From NCBI GenBank assembly GCA_035771175.1, contig CM069607.1, positions 17,988,001 to 18,052,000 on the forward strand: 64,000 bases of DNA, given 5' to 3'. Numbering within the stretch: position 1 is the stretch's first letter; the number at the start of each line of letters is the position of its first letter. This document shows positions 39,777 through 54,371 of the stretch, piece after piece. The stretch comes from Paratinospora sagittata (lineage: Eukaryota > Streptophyta > Magnoliopsida > Ranunculales > Menispermaceae). A program made the translations under genes and the position numbers. The notes below the pieces were generated by a model that did no database searches, had not been told where the DNA came from, and worked only from the letters and a program-made list of their open reading frames with translations.

Positions 39777-42700
39777 TTTAAAGATGTAACAGTGAAGAAG
39801 AAGAAGATGAAGAAAAATGAAGAAGAAAGAGAGAGAAGACGCAAGAAGGGAAGAGAAGAAAAAAATAAAAAAATAAAAAATAAAAAAAATAAAAAAAATA
39901 AACGGGAGAAAAGAGAAAATAAAATAAAATAAAAAAGCAGGAGAAAAGAAAGAAAGGAAGAAGAAGATGAACAGTGATATCAAGAAACAGAAGAAGTCGA
40001 ACAGAAATTGCAGAGGTCTACCAGAAGTTGCAGATGAAGAAAATGAACAGTGAGTTCAGAGTATTGAGTTCTGCTGAGAATCGAAAACTTTTCCTCAGTG
40101 AGTTCAGAGGTCTAACGATGACGATGAACCTATAAGTTGCAGAGAAAACGATGATGATGGAGATGACGCCGGAGAGATGAAGACTGCGATGTGCGATCCA
40201 GTTGCAGCGGCAACAGCAGCAGTGACAGCAGAGATAATATTCCGGCAGTGACAGCAATGAAGGCCACCAAGGGTATTCCGGCGATGAAGGCCGGCGATGA
40301 TGATTTCAACGATGAAGGTCGAAACAAATTTCCTAGTAATAATAACCTAGGTCTCTGATACCATGTTAAAATAATAAAAGACACAAAGATATAACGTGGT
40401 TCGGCTTTATGGCCTACATCCACGGGAGAAGAGAAAAGATCTTTATTCTTTTGTAATGTCTTAATGGAGGGACTCCATATATATAAACATACAGGGCTAT
40501 GTACTTATGGCTACATTTACAATTTTAGTAACTGCTATATTCCTTAAAGGAAATAAATCCTTAAGGAAATAATTCTGTACAGGAAACATATCTATCAACA
40601 ATAGGAAACAAATCTCAACACTTAATACTCTCTCTCTCTCTCACATATTAATCTAATGAGTTCTTAATGATCTCTAAAAGAAATAGTGGAGGGGCTTGAA
40701 TCTTGTCATTAAAATAATGTTTTTTCTCTTGTAAGGTAGTAACTTCAACTCCCCTAAAAAAATCTGGTTGATAACCTTAAATGGTAATGAAACTAGCCAA
40801 AAACTGTGATGTTCAATTACTTTATTGAAAAAAAAAAAAAAAAAAACTTTATTGAAGGAAATGTGCAAATTCCAAGCTACATTGAGTGCACCAGTTAAAC
40901 TGGTGTCCCACTTTTACACTTCATTAGAAATTCTAGAAATTAATTCAAGATGACAACACTAAAATATCTTAACAATAATAATAATAATAATAATAATAAT
41001 AATTATTTTTATTTATTTATTTATTTTTTTGGAGTCAACTTTTCAGAAGAAACACTTTCCCCTTCAATTTCTCCTTTTCTTCTTCTCTCATTCTCCTTCA
41101 AATTAGAATTCATCCTAATTCAAGATGGCGACGCTCAAATGTCTTAACAGTTGTTACTTCTACTGTAATCAACTTATAGAAGAAACTTACTCTTTCTCCT
41201 TCAACTTCTCCTTTTCTTCTTTCTTCTTCTCCGATTTTCTCTTCTCTGTTAAATTCTCATTGATGTTTCTCTCTTCCAAGTCAACATCGAGATAAGGATG
41301 CCTTAATGATAGAATTAAAAGTTTCTTGATCCCATTTTGCCTTGCAACTTTTTGTTAATTAGGTTTGCCCTGGTTGATTACCATTCATTTTTAACTTTTA
41401 ACAATGATTACATCTTGTTACTTGAATGATTGACAATATAAATTGTCTAACGCTTGGTTCTAAACACATGAATGATAACAATTTTGAAATTAGGATGCTA
41501 CAATTCCTCTATCTATGCAAGCTGGTTTAATGCAATGATTAAAAATCCAACTTAGCCACCTTAAATTCAATTGCTCATAGTTTTGAATTAAATCAGGAAA
41601 GTTCAATTTCATGTGGAGAACTTTTATGAAAATTTGACTTCATAGAGAATTATAGAGAATCTTCACTCAAATGTTGGTAAGGTTCATTTCTTTGTGGCGG
41701 GCAACATTCAAAGGGTATTCCCAAATGTGAATATCTCCTCACTAGTGATATTTATGTAAACACAACAAGGGGAGACCGTTAATGACCACCTTTTCATTCA
41801 ATGCTCTTTCTCTTGGAGGATTTGAGAGAAATGGAAAGTAATGTAGTCGAAGCAATGTGAATCGATGAATTTACAGAAAGTAAAATCAGCAAAGAATTAA
41901 AAGGAGTTTATCTTTTTTTATTTCATAGAAGATGATAATTGATAATCTAATACTAAAACTCGTAACTAGAGCTCTTTATATAGATGACTCAATTAAAACA
42001 GCTTAGAAACCTAATAAAATGCTAAAGCAAGTTTCCTAAGCTATCTAAAATGCTATAACTTCCTAATGCTCTTGAAACTCTATTTAGACATTTTTGAAGA
42101 TTTTCTAATACGAATAATAAAAATGAAGGTTGGAAACACAATGATGGTAATAAGGAGCTTCTGTTTCATTTCGGGCCTCAATATCAATCTATCAAAAAGC
42201 AAGATTGTTGGGATCAATTTGGAGGAAACACACATAAACAGTATAGCTGACAGTGTTGGATGTGGTATTGATTAGTGGCCTGTTAACTAGCTGGGAATGC
42301 CTCTTGGAGGAAATCCAAGGAAGTCAGAGTTTTGGGAACCAGTTGTCCAAACAGTGTCCAAAAGAATTGAATGTTGGAAACAGGGTTTTTTATCAAAAGG
42401 GGGAAGGCTTGCATTACTAAAGGCTGTTTTGCAAGCTGTACCAACATATTATCTCTCTGTTTTCAAACTACGAGCATCAGTTGCTGCCATTTTGGAGAGG
42501 AAGATGAGAAACTTTTTGCAGAAAGGGGCGGACAAAGTTGCTGGACTGAATGCAATAACATGGGATTGGGTGAAGGGTGCTGTGGAGGAAGGTGGCTTGG
42601 GTGTGGATGATCTGTTGAGAAAGAACAGGGCATTATTAGGCAAATGGCTATGGAGATTTTGTAAAGAAAATGATTCATTGTGGGCTAGAGTCATAAAAAG

Positions 42701-45700
42701 TCGACATGGTCTTTCGGAGAATACCAGGGATGCTTGCATTAACCCAAAAGCCACATACAAAAGTCCATGGAAATTTATACAATCCCTTTACCCCTCTTTC
42801 ACCCTACATACTAGACTGAAACTTAGTAAAGGAAATTTAATTAGATTTTAGGAAGATACCTGGATTGGGAATGAAAATTTCATGAACCAATTTCCTATTC
42901 TTTACAGTCTTTCCAATCTGCACAATGCTCCAATTTCAGACTTTGTAAACACAGAAAATTCTACCCAGAGCTACACTCCCATCTGGAACCTACATACTCC
43001 CACAAGCCTACCTCCTAGAGTTGTGATTGAGGCTGAATGTTTGATTGGCACCATTTCCAATTGCAACCTATCCAATATTGATGATAAAATTATTTGGATA
43101 GGCAGTAGGAATGACTCCTTTTCAGTTAAGTCATTCTACATCCATTTATCCAACCTGTCATATCCATTAAGCCAGCTCAACTATCCTAGATTCATATGGA
43201 AAGCACATGTTCCTTCTAAGGTCAAAATTATGGGTTGGCTGGCTGCTCATAATCGATTACATTGTGCTGATGTTTTACAAAGGAAACAACCATACATTTC
43301 CATATCCCCAAACTGGTGTTGTTTATGCAGGTCTGATGGGGAAAGTTGCAAACATTTATTTTGGGAATGTGACTTCACCTCTGAAGTATGGAGAAGATGG
43401 AAGGAAGTACACCGTGCTTTTGTGAAACCCCAGAGCAATGATCCGTTTTGTTTTCCAGACGAGAATATGGGAAACCTGAAGCACTATTGGAGAGTTATGG
43501 TTTTTGCAGTCATTTGGGCCATATGGAAAGAAAGAAACGAAAGAATTTTCAATGACACATTTAATGTAATTGATAAGATATGGGACAATTCTGTTTTTTG
43601 GTTTGCACAATGGATTTGTGTATGCAAGTTATCTAGGGATTATAATGTCAGTGAATGGGTAAGAAATAGGGAGGCCATTCTAGAATCTATGTAATACAAT
43701 GTGCTGTTACCACCCTTTTTGGGATACCTCATCCTAAAAAGATCATTTTGTACCCTGCTATTTGCAGTTTAAAATAATATAAATACTAATGTTTCCTGTA
43801 AAAAAATAAATAAAATAAAAATAAAAATGAATTTTAGAAACTATCTACAACTACCAATAAAATAGAATTTTACTAAAATAAAAATTTTCTAAAAATATTT
43901 TTCACTAAAAAAATAAAAAGAACGAAAAATTGAACTTTACAACCTTCTTAAACGTTATTTTATGTCTTACATCAATACCCCTTTCTTGAGAAGAATTCAT
44001 CCCCAAGTTCAATTGAGGAGAAGAGACTCTTTCACCTTTATAGTAAGGAAAGATAACCTTCACATTGAAAGTAGGGGAGGAACCTTGCAAAAGTCTATTC
44101 CTTTGCAAGTCCCACAAAAAATAACTAGCAAGATGCGCCAATGATACAATCTTTTTCATGGAGAAGGACAAACAGGTTTTGAAGATGGTTCATAAGATCA
44201 TACAATGTTTTTGCTGGATTTCAAGCCTCAAGGTTAATATTTGCAAAAGTTAGCTGCTCGGCATTCATACAGATCATGCCTTTCTTGAGAATCCAACTTT
44301 TATGTTTGAATGTGCAGAGGGGACTTGGCCTATGAAATACTTAGGAATGCCACTTGGTGGCAATCCCCTCAAGTGGGATTTGTTGGAGTCATGATGACTA
44401 AGGTCAATAAGAGGCCGTAGGGATGGAGGAAAACTTATTACTCTAGAAGAGGTCGTCTTACTTTGTTGAATTCATTGCTTGCTATCCTTCCTACCTATTT
44501 CATGTCCTTGTTTAGAATGCCTGACACAGATGTGCTTGAAATTAAATGCTTGGTGGGAAATTTCCTTTGGGAAGGCGGGGATTTGACTTTGAGCATCCAT
44601 TCTGTTTGTTGGGAGGTGGTGGGTAGAAGATTTGATCAGGGTGGGCAATTTGCACAAAAGGAATATGGCGCTGTTAGGGAAGTGGTTATGGAGATTCACT
44701 AGGGAAAACAATATTTATGGTGTAAGATTATTCGAAGTAAGCATGGTCTGTTAAACAATAGAAGAGAGACTGGTTTAGCCCCTCATTCTACTCATAGGAA
44801 TCCTTGGAAGTTCATTCATTATGTCCATCATGCCTTTTAATCGTTTTATTCATCTCAAGGTTGGTGATGGCAATAGTTTCCATTTTTGGGAGGATCCTTG
44901 CTATGGAGACTCTTCTTTTTAAATATTCTTTCCCGATCTCTTCAGCTTCTTAGCCAAATTATCTGGTTTCCCATTTTGTCATTGACCAGTGTGCGCCCCC
45001 TTTCCTAGGATCTTCATCTCTCTTAGAACATTTCAGATAGACCGGGGCTAAAAGTGGTTTCCCTCATTTCCATTATGTTAGATTGTCAAATAGGGATGAT
45101 CTTTATGTTTGGTCTCTTGAATCGTTTGGCGATTTTCCCAACCGTTCTTTCTTTTCTAAGTGATTGAGCTTCCTGAGTATGATTCGGGTGCCTTTTCCCA
45201 CATTTGTAAGTTGGCTTATCTGCCTTGGCAAGATCAGCATAGCTGATGCTATGCACCGTCGTTTTTCTTGTCTTTATCTCTCTCCTAGTTGGTGCTGTTT
45301 GTGTAGGCAAGATGATGAATCCATCGAGCATATTCTCCTTTGATGCAACTCTTCAAGAAATATTTGGAGAAGATGGGGTGGGTGACACAATCACTTTCAT
45401 TGATACTAACTTTTTGCACATCGTGGTGACTTTTTTTTTTTTTTTTTTTTAAACTTTGGACGGGCCGTTCTTACATAGGAAAGTTTGTGAGTTTTGACCT
45501 ATGATACTCTTAGCAGTGGTGTGGAGACTTTGGTAGGAAAGGAACAATAGAATTTTAAAGGGGAGGAAAGGGATGAGTTTGCAGTCTAGGATGACTCGGT
45601 AGTGTTAGCTTCTTTGTGGACGACAACTTCTAAGCTGTCTAAGGGTTTTACTTATGGGAAGTGGTTGAGAGGATGGGAGCACCGTATAATTTTAATATAA

Positions 45701-48700
45701 CTTCAACTTTTGGTCATTTCTTTTTTCGTTCTTCCTCTCCTTCTTTTTTGGGTCTTGTGTGGGTCTCGTCTCTTGGATGAGTTTCCCTGCCCCCCTTTGT
45801 ACATTTCTCTCCTTAATAAAATGTCGTTTCTTCTAAAAAAAAAAGATGCATCGTAACCTTGAATACAAGAAGCTTTACTTGTTTTACCCTGTTGTCGAAA
45901 ATCTCTTTTCCAAAAATAACCAATCAAAGATATCTTCATTATATAAAACTCAGTTGAATTGTAAAAGATTCAAATTGAGACGATGTCAGATGGTTTGTCC
46001 ACAATGGGAGGGAGTAAAATAAATATCAACTTCATCAAAAAGTCAAAACAAGTAGTTGAATCTTGTTTTTTGAAGGATTTTGTCATGAAACAAATTTTTG
46101 GGAGTGTGAACTATAATTGGGAGCAAGGTGGAGGGTGGACCATGTAAATAAGGCCATTGTTGAGGAATAATTTGCTGCATATCTTGTGACTGTTCATAAT
46201 TGTCAGTAGTCGAAACATTTAGATTATTAGTTGAATCAAAATCATCTATGCCTGTAGAGTTATAAAGAAGGTTTGGGAAGGTTATAGGAAAGCTTGTGGG
46301 GGTCAGAAGATGTATTAGAAGGGTGTTGTAAAGGTGGGGTAGAGAGTTGGGAGGCTTGGGAGGTGGTTTCATGGTTACAACATGGTCGAAACTTGGTGAA
46401 TAGTTGCTACTAGTTTGATTGATTCTTCTCCTTCTTTCTTCTTTCCATAATGTTTCTCAATTATGGAGACAATAATTCCTTCAATCTTCTTAATCAAAAG
46501 ATCTTTGAATTACTTGAACCTTTGATCTAATTGATCACGAATTACATGGGTTGAATGATCTTCAACCATGATGGAAGTAGTAAGCTCTCAATTGAGGACT
46601 TTGATACCACTTAATATAGCGGAAGCTTATGTGAAGTGAAGGATTCGTAAAAAATAAAAATAACAAAGAACTAAGAGGAGTTGATACTCAACTCAACTAA
46701 GCATTTTCCCAACTACGTGGGGTTGGCTTATACTTTAGAACCTTCTTAAACACTATTTTATGTCTTACATTAGAATGATTGCTTGGGCTGCTCCTTTTGC
46801 TTTGCCAATAGTTGTAGGGAGTTGTTCCAATTCCCAAGTGACGGGGGCATTCAACTCTATCATGGACTATTGAAGAGTCATTCTTTTTTCTATGGTATGG
46901 AGCATTTGGAAAGAATGGAATAGAAGGATCTTCAACGAGGAGTTCCATGATGTAGAGCTTGCTTGAGAAAGCTTCCATTTCCTTCCTTCCTGGCCTCTCA
47001 TTAGGTTATTGTTTGTGTCTGTCAAAAGTATATGGCCTCATCTATTGGCTTAGGGGGTGGGGAGTGATGCAAATAGCCTATAGGGGAAATTCTAGGAGAA
47101 CTTGTTTTCCTATAGTGCGCCTCTTTCTTTTCATTGCTTTTATTTTGTGAATATATATCTCGAGTTTCTTCACCCCCTCCCCCCCCAAAAAGAAAAAAAA
47201 TGTATGATAGTAACTCGTAACTATATCTCTAGTTTCTTCACCCCCCCCCTCCCCCCCCCCAAAAAAAAAAAAAAGAAAAAAAAAGAAAAAAAAAGTTTTT
47301 GGATGTATAAAGTTCTTGGGAATTATTATCTACTTACCAAAGATGTTGTCTTCACCAAAGTCCAATATGTTTTTTAAACTCTTGTTAGGTGGATGTATTT
47401 TTTAAACTTGTAACTTTATCAAATTGTTGTCTTAATATTTAACTCAACTCTCAACTCAACAAAGTGTTTCTCAACCTCTTTAGGGTTGGGTGCATGAATC
47501 TGCTTCCTCCACTTCACTTTATCAAGGGCTAAGTCAACATTTATATTTTCAAATAATTATATCTTTCTTCCTTATCCCTGTCCATGTTATTTTACCTCTT
47601 CCTTTGTCTCCACATTATTGTGGATTGTTTATAGGTCACTCTTCCTAATGCCACATCCAGTGGCTACTTCTGGCTACTTCTACCATTTCTTGAATGTATT
47701 CATTTTGAATTGTATCTTTCAATGTTTTATCACATATTCATCTTAACATACTCATTTTGGTTACACTTGCTTTCTTAACATGTTGTTTCTCTGTTGCCCA
47801 ACATTCTGTTTCATAGAGCATGGGTGGCCTAATAACAGTCTAATAAAAATTTCCCTTCAACTTCTATGAAATGTGTTGATCAAATAATAACGCAGTTCAC
47901 ATCCTCACCTTTTTCTCTCTTGATGAATAATTGATCTCAAATATCTCAAAATTTCAGTTTCTTTGGTTTTCAATCTTCACCATTTCTTTCATTTGTTTTT
48001 CTACTTCCCAAAAAATTACATTTAATATATTCAGCCCTAGCCCTACAAATCTTGACCCTTTTGATCAAAAAATCTCTTACCATTCTCCAAACCTCTAACT
48101 TACTATTTAGTCTAGATTTAGTTTCATTAATTAGCACTCTATAATCAGTAAATGACATGTACCATGAAATGATGAAATATCTTCTTGAATATATTTAGTC
48201 AAGTCATCCATAACTAATATAAAAAGATAAGGACTTAAGGTAGATCCATGGTGTATACCTAATGTAATTGGGAAGTCACTAGTTTCTCCTACTCTTGTTT
48301 TTGTTTTGATTATTGCTTCTTCATACATATCTCTTGGTATTCTATGATAGGCCTTCTCTAGATCAATGAAGACCATGTGAAGTTCTTTCTTCTTCTTCTT
48401 GTATCTCCCTATCAGTCTCCTTTCGAAATAAATAGCTTTCATGGTTGATTTCTTAGGCATAAATCCAAATTCATTGTTCGACGCCAAGATATTAGCCCTA
48501 CTAGATTCTCTATCACTGTCTTTATTGTATGCTTTTGTTCCAATCATCGGGCATTCTTTTAGTTGCTAAAATTTTGTTAAACAATTTAGTTAACAACAAC
48601 ATTCCAACTTCTCCTAGACCCTTTCAAAACTCAATAGAGTATTATTTCGTTCTAAAGTCTTTGCAGTTTTCATTTTTTGTCAAGGTTTAAAAGAATGTGA

Positions 48701-50263
48701 GGTGTAGTTGAGGCGTTTACTTTTGTGAGGTGACACATAGGCCTCAAGGTGGTATGAGGCGTGATAACTCGGAAATAATATAAAAGATCACATATATCAA
48801 TAACAAAAGAAAACAATCATCTAAAATAAGCAAAAAATATGAACTAGTTTAATATGTATGGAGAACTCGAGTGTGTTCTCTTAATATATTAATTTTATTA
48901 GTTGTTATTAACTTTAAGAAGGACTAAATAAGTACATAACGTATCTTAAGCTTTCCGAATTTCAAGTTAAAACTTTTGAAAGCATAGACAAATAAGGAGT
49001 GACCAAATAACATGTAAAAATATAGTCTTTGTCACTTCCCACCATTTTTGTATCAATGCAAGTTGTACTTGGAGTAATTTGTTGAATTTTTTTAAATTGT
49101 TAGCCTAGGTTAGTATTTGTATAATTGTTAATGAACTTTAATTTTACTATTAGGAAGCATTTTTGACAATGGCCTCGACCCATTTGAGAAAACTGTTAAT
49201 TTATCTCAAATGAAAGAGAATCAAGATGTAAAAACTAAAATAATTGGGTATAATAATCTAAAAACCATAATCATAAATTTATGTAAAATATAGTCTTTGT
49301 CACTTCCCACCATGTTTGTGTCAATGCAACTTGTACTTGTAGTAGTTTGTTAATTTTTTAAAAACTATTAGATTAGTATTTGTATATTTGTTAATGAACT
49401 TAAAGATATTTTACTATTAGGAAGCATTTTCTACAATGGCCTCGACCCATTTGAGAAAACCTTTAATTTATCTCAAATGAAAGAGAATTAATACATAAAA
49501 CTAAAAGAATTGGCTATAATAATAAAAAAACCATTGTCCTAAATTTATTTTGAAAAAAATGAATTTGGGTTTGGAAAAATTAAGGTGTATGCCTCAACGT
49601 TGAGATGTGTAAGCCTTACGGTGTGACCTTGAGGCTTAAGTCTCAATGCGTTTTCTAGGAACCTCATTTTCAGGGGGTGCTTTGAGGCATATGCCTCAAA
49701 GAATGCTAATTCTACAAAAGAATTTATCATCATTAGTCACCCTAAGTTATTTTGTCCTATGCTTAAAATTTCTAATGCTATTCATTTAATAATTTTTCAA
49801 AATAAGTTTTCATTATCTTTGCTCCCTTCTTCTTTTATTAAAACACTTTGATCGTCACTTTTAATACATTTACTACATTAAGGTGTTTTGTTTGTCTTTC
49901 CCTTAGTTTTGCAACTTAATATATTGTCCTTTCACCTTCTATTGTATCTAATATAGTGTATAAATCATTATACACTTCAAGTTTAACATTACTTACGACT
50001 TTTTAGTTTCTTTCTCTGCATCCTTTTAATTTTTAAGATTTTCCTCTTTCTTAACCTATTGCCAAGTTTTATAGTTTGTCTGTTTTTATGTTTTGTAACA
50101 GTTTGAAGTTCTTCATTCCTCCACCATGTTTCTTTCCCTAATGATCCTATTCCCTTTCAATCTCATAGGACCTTTTTTGCTATGTTTTTTTATGCATTTA
50201 GTTATGTGCACGTCCAACTTAGGTTCGGGTCATAATCTATAATCGAAGTCATTTCCCTTACTG

Positions 50264-50299
<36 letters not shown>

Positions 50300-53200
50300 T
50301 ACCATTATTCAATATTGTGATGTTAGCTTTCTCTTGGAATGACTTTACAGTCCTTACATGCTACTTTATCAACCTTTCTAGTTATGAAAAGTCCATTTGA
50401 CTTTTATTAGATCCATTTCTAAATGTTATTACGTGTTCATTTCTCTTTCTAAACAATTCTCCATTCATAGGCTATGAATATTATAATATGAACTTATTTC
50501 TTTTTGAAGTGATCATCTATGCTGAAAATCAGCAAATTTTGAAACTTCTATTGTATTTAAATGGCCTAGACTAATATCCCAAAGTTTTAATTGCTAAATG
50601 TATGTTCTCTGATTGATATACCAAAATATACGATGAACTTGCTTGGATTTGGAATTTGAGGAACTAGAAATCTACTCAACCCAAATAAATTCAACCTTTT
50701 CCAACTTTATGAGTTTGGCTACATGAATTCAGTTCCTTTAGTTCTATTTATAGAGTGCCAAATCTTATGTTTGTATCAAAAGTGGTTATACGTCTTATGA
50801 ATTATGATTATCTCTATCCATGCTATTTTATATGATTACCTCTATTCATGCGATTTTAAATCTTTTTCTTCCTCTATCATTACCACTAATAGTTAAAACC
50901 TCACAAGAATATTTTTTTTTTGACAAGAAACTATATATATATATATATATATAGAACAAAACAAAAGCACCACCGAGGGACGAGAAGTTCCCGAAGTGGG
51001 AATTACAATAAGCCTAGAATAGAGTTCCAGTTAGAAAGTCAATTCCCTAGATCTTATCCCATTGACAACCTGCTACTACCTACCCAATACGAAACCCCAC
51101 AAGAATATCAACATGTTGGACGCTGTTCTATTCAATCTTGGAGCATGTGGGCCCTTTTTGCGTTTCTTTTTCTTAGATATTTGAGTCTCCAAAATGGGTA
51201 TCTTAAATATTTAGGCTAACTTAATCCAGTTCAGAGGAAGAACACTTTCCCCTTTTAGGCTAAGTTCTTAACTTTTAGGCATTAAATATTTGAGTCTCTA
51301 AAATGTTCACCTGCAGAATCATTGGGCTTCACAATTTCCAACGGTGTACATAATTCTGAAATTGGATTTGGAGTCGAGGTTATGACCATTCTAGAAACCT
51401 ATTATGATGCGAATCTCTGCAAATTCCTTATATTCTATCACACAGGATTTTGTAGAAGTAATGCTATATAGAATACTAAGAATTTGGTCAAGATGTGATC
51501 CCCTCCCCTGCATTCTTTGTAGGCCTGTTAATTGTGCCTCAGCTGTCTTTTATTATTTAGGCCCATCATGTACTATAAAGTTGTCTGGCCTAAATAATTA
51601 ATCTTTGAACCCAATTGGCCCAACAAATTACTTATAAACAGAGCTGGGAAGTTCAAGGTACTGTATTACATTCTTAGCTTATGCCTTCTCTATATCAACA
51701 TTTATATTCTGGGAAATAGTTTAAACCATGTTCTCTCTAATTTCTGTTTTTTCCATGTAGGCTAGACTTTACAGTTGCTGAGAAAGAAGCTTTCTTGTCT
51801 GAGGTATTGGTATACTGTATGCTTGAAAATTGCACTTGGGAGGTTTTTTATTCACCTATGTCCTTTATAAAGCATTGCATTGATAGCCTTGGGGCTTAAA
51901 TGATCCTTTTCCCTCAATTCAATAAAATCGTGTGTTGTATGCTCTTCTTCTTAGGCCATACATACAACCCCACTGGTAGTTTAATACTGGAGAAAAATTA
52001 TTTTCCCTTGTTTATAGTTCCACTTCATTTGAAGCCTAATCATTAGCTTTTGATGATTGCTTCCGTATCTAATGCACAGTTGGAAGTGAGATGGAAGTGA
52101 ATATACTCCAACAATAATTAGATTCACATTTCTTTTGAAAGAAAAACTAAAGTAAATATATTGCTATTAAAAGGTGGAAGAACACAAAAACCAGAAAATT
52201 ACTTTTCCTGGTTCATGCTTCAACCCTGATCATTTGCTTTCGATGATTGTTTCAGTATCTAATGCAAAATTGGAAGTGACTATAATCAAACAGGAATTAG
52301 ATTCACCTTTTTTATTTTTATTTTTTTTGGGGGGGGAGGGATACAAAAACTGGGGGACAAGATGTCCTCCCCCATGACTATGGACTTACAAATTTATGCT
52401 ACCCTCTCAACCAAGAAGTAGAGTCATATAATTCACTTCAATGAGTCTTTCCTGCAATTCTTTTACCTCATTTCAGGTCTATTTTATCAGTTTAGTGGAA
52501 ATATTGGCATGACTATTTACTGCGTTATTGAAACTACTCTACAATTGTTTAATGCACGTGCTGAGTAACTTACTGGGTGCTCTCATTATATTCATGATCA
52601 AGGTTTAAAAAAGCGTGAGGCATAATTGAGGCGGTTTACCTTTATGAGGTGAGGGGTAAGCCTCGAGGCTCTATGAGGCGTAAGCCTCACATTTTTAAAG
52701 AAAGTACATAAAACAATTACTAAAAACTTTAAAAGAATCTAAAAAATTACAAGTGTCAGTAATAAAAAAAGAAAGAACTAAAATAACAAAAAATGTAAAC
52801 TAGTTTTATCTATGTGTAGAATACTTGAGTGATTTCTTTTAATTTATTATTTATCTTAATTTGTCATTAACACATTTAAGAACTAAATGATGAGAATTCT
52901 CCCACACTTTAGCTGCCGAGTACACCTCATCGTGAAATACACGTTTGTTACGCTCCTTCCATAATGACCATAACACTGCTAAGCATACCACCTTCTAGTG
53001 TTCTCTCCAAGAGGCCTGAACACTATTCATGAAGGGAAAAATGTTTATATTGTCGCCCACCATATCATCATTTGTCATTATCGGAAAATGAAAACACCAT
53101 CTACTCCACACCTCCGTGGCAAATGGGCATCACCAACATAAGTGGCCCATAGACTCTAGCTCCTGTTTAGAAAGGTAACACCAATATGGGGAAAAACACA

Positions 53201-54340
53201 TAACTTTACTTGAAAAACTTTACTTGAAAAAGGAAAATGTATAAATAGAGTGGTCCATCGACTCCCCATGATTACTATGTAGAACACACCCATGCAAGGA
53301 GATGTGCATGTGTGAAAATCTCTTATGAAGCCTATCTACTATTTAAGCTTACTGTTGACTTTAGAAGGAATGTGATTTTTCCAACTGAAAGAGTGGGGAG
53401 AGAGGTTTGCTAGGACAAATCGTCAATGAGATGTTGGAACACAGATTAGGTGGTGAAGCTTCCAATAGGATCAATAGTCTAGTGATGTTTATTGTCGAAA
53501 CTACTAAAGGCAGTTGTCGACATTTATTTTGCCTTTTTTACTTCGGTACTTTTCTTTGTTCTTTGTTGCTAAGTCGCTGGACTATTCTCTCTTTTTTTGT
53601 GTGTGTCTTTGATTCTTTGCATCTTATTCACTCCCTAGAGCTACAACCAAAGATTAAAAGCTTATCATATTAATTCGCTTGCTCCAATTGATTTTCCATT
53701 TTAGTCTTCAAAAGAGCAAGAGTGATAAGAGGCATCCAATGTACACTTTTGAGATTGAACAGAAGCTGCACAACTTAGTTTTCGATCAGAACATCACTCC
53801 TTTGATTTCTCTTTCTTCTAGGTTTTATATTTGATCATCTAAGACATGAAAGCAGCTTGTTGGAACAAGCCTGGATCACTTGAGATCTATTGTACTTGCA
53901 CAATGTTGGAACTTGGAAGAATGCAAGCACAAAATTCAACAATCTGCACTGAAAGCATATGAATTACTTATCATTTTAACTCACTGGAGTTTAGTTCTTT
54001 AAGCTGGGGGAAAATGAGGATTAACTAGTAGATACATATATCTTTACGATTTAAGTTGTTGATCCCATTAAAATTCTAATAATTTAAATTTGTTGAACTC
54101 TAGTTATTTATTTTAGTAGGATTCTAATTGCTTTATTTGAGTAGGTTAGGAGTCTACTTGTTTTATTTGATTAGGTTTTTTGTTCAGATATCGATTATGA
54201 TTCAAATTCTTCAGTGTTTATAAATAATCTGTAGTAGGGTTTTGAATTGTGGATGACTGATTGAATAAGAATTGAACAAACAATAAATGTTTTCTCCTCT
54301 GCTCTTTTTTCTTGTCTCTTGTCTTTGTTCTCTTTCTGGT

Positions 54341-54371
<31 letters not shown>

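Larger units (their letters stand above)
35870..40620 (-). mobile_element. Ty1/copia element with identical LTRs, gag missing
   Basis: Two 257-bp LTRs (35870-36126 and 40364-40620) appear identical by eye. They start TGTTAAAATA and end TCTCAACA and are flanked by a perfect 5-bp duplication CTTAA (35865-35869, 40621-40625). The primer site TGGTATCAGAGACC (40350-40363, minus strand) abuts the 5' LTR and a GAGGGGGAG polypurine tract (36127-36135) abuts the 3' LTR. Between them is one intact 1154-codon pol frame. A gag with a CCHC knuckle, expected upstream of protease, is absent; its place holds a 125-bp T tract (A in coding sense) and a low-complexity leader. Identical LTRs imply a recent insertion. 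It lies antisense to exportin-4. Confidence 0.93.

Noticed and set aside
39546..39983. Long open frames on both strands across the T-rich tract (poly-F or poly-K proteins)
   Set aside because: Pure homopolymer translation inside the copia element; no real protein composition.
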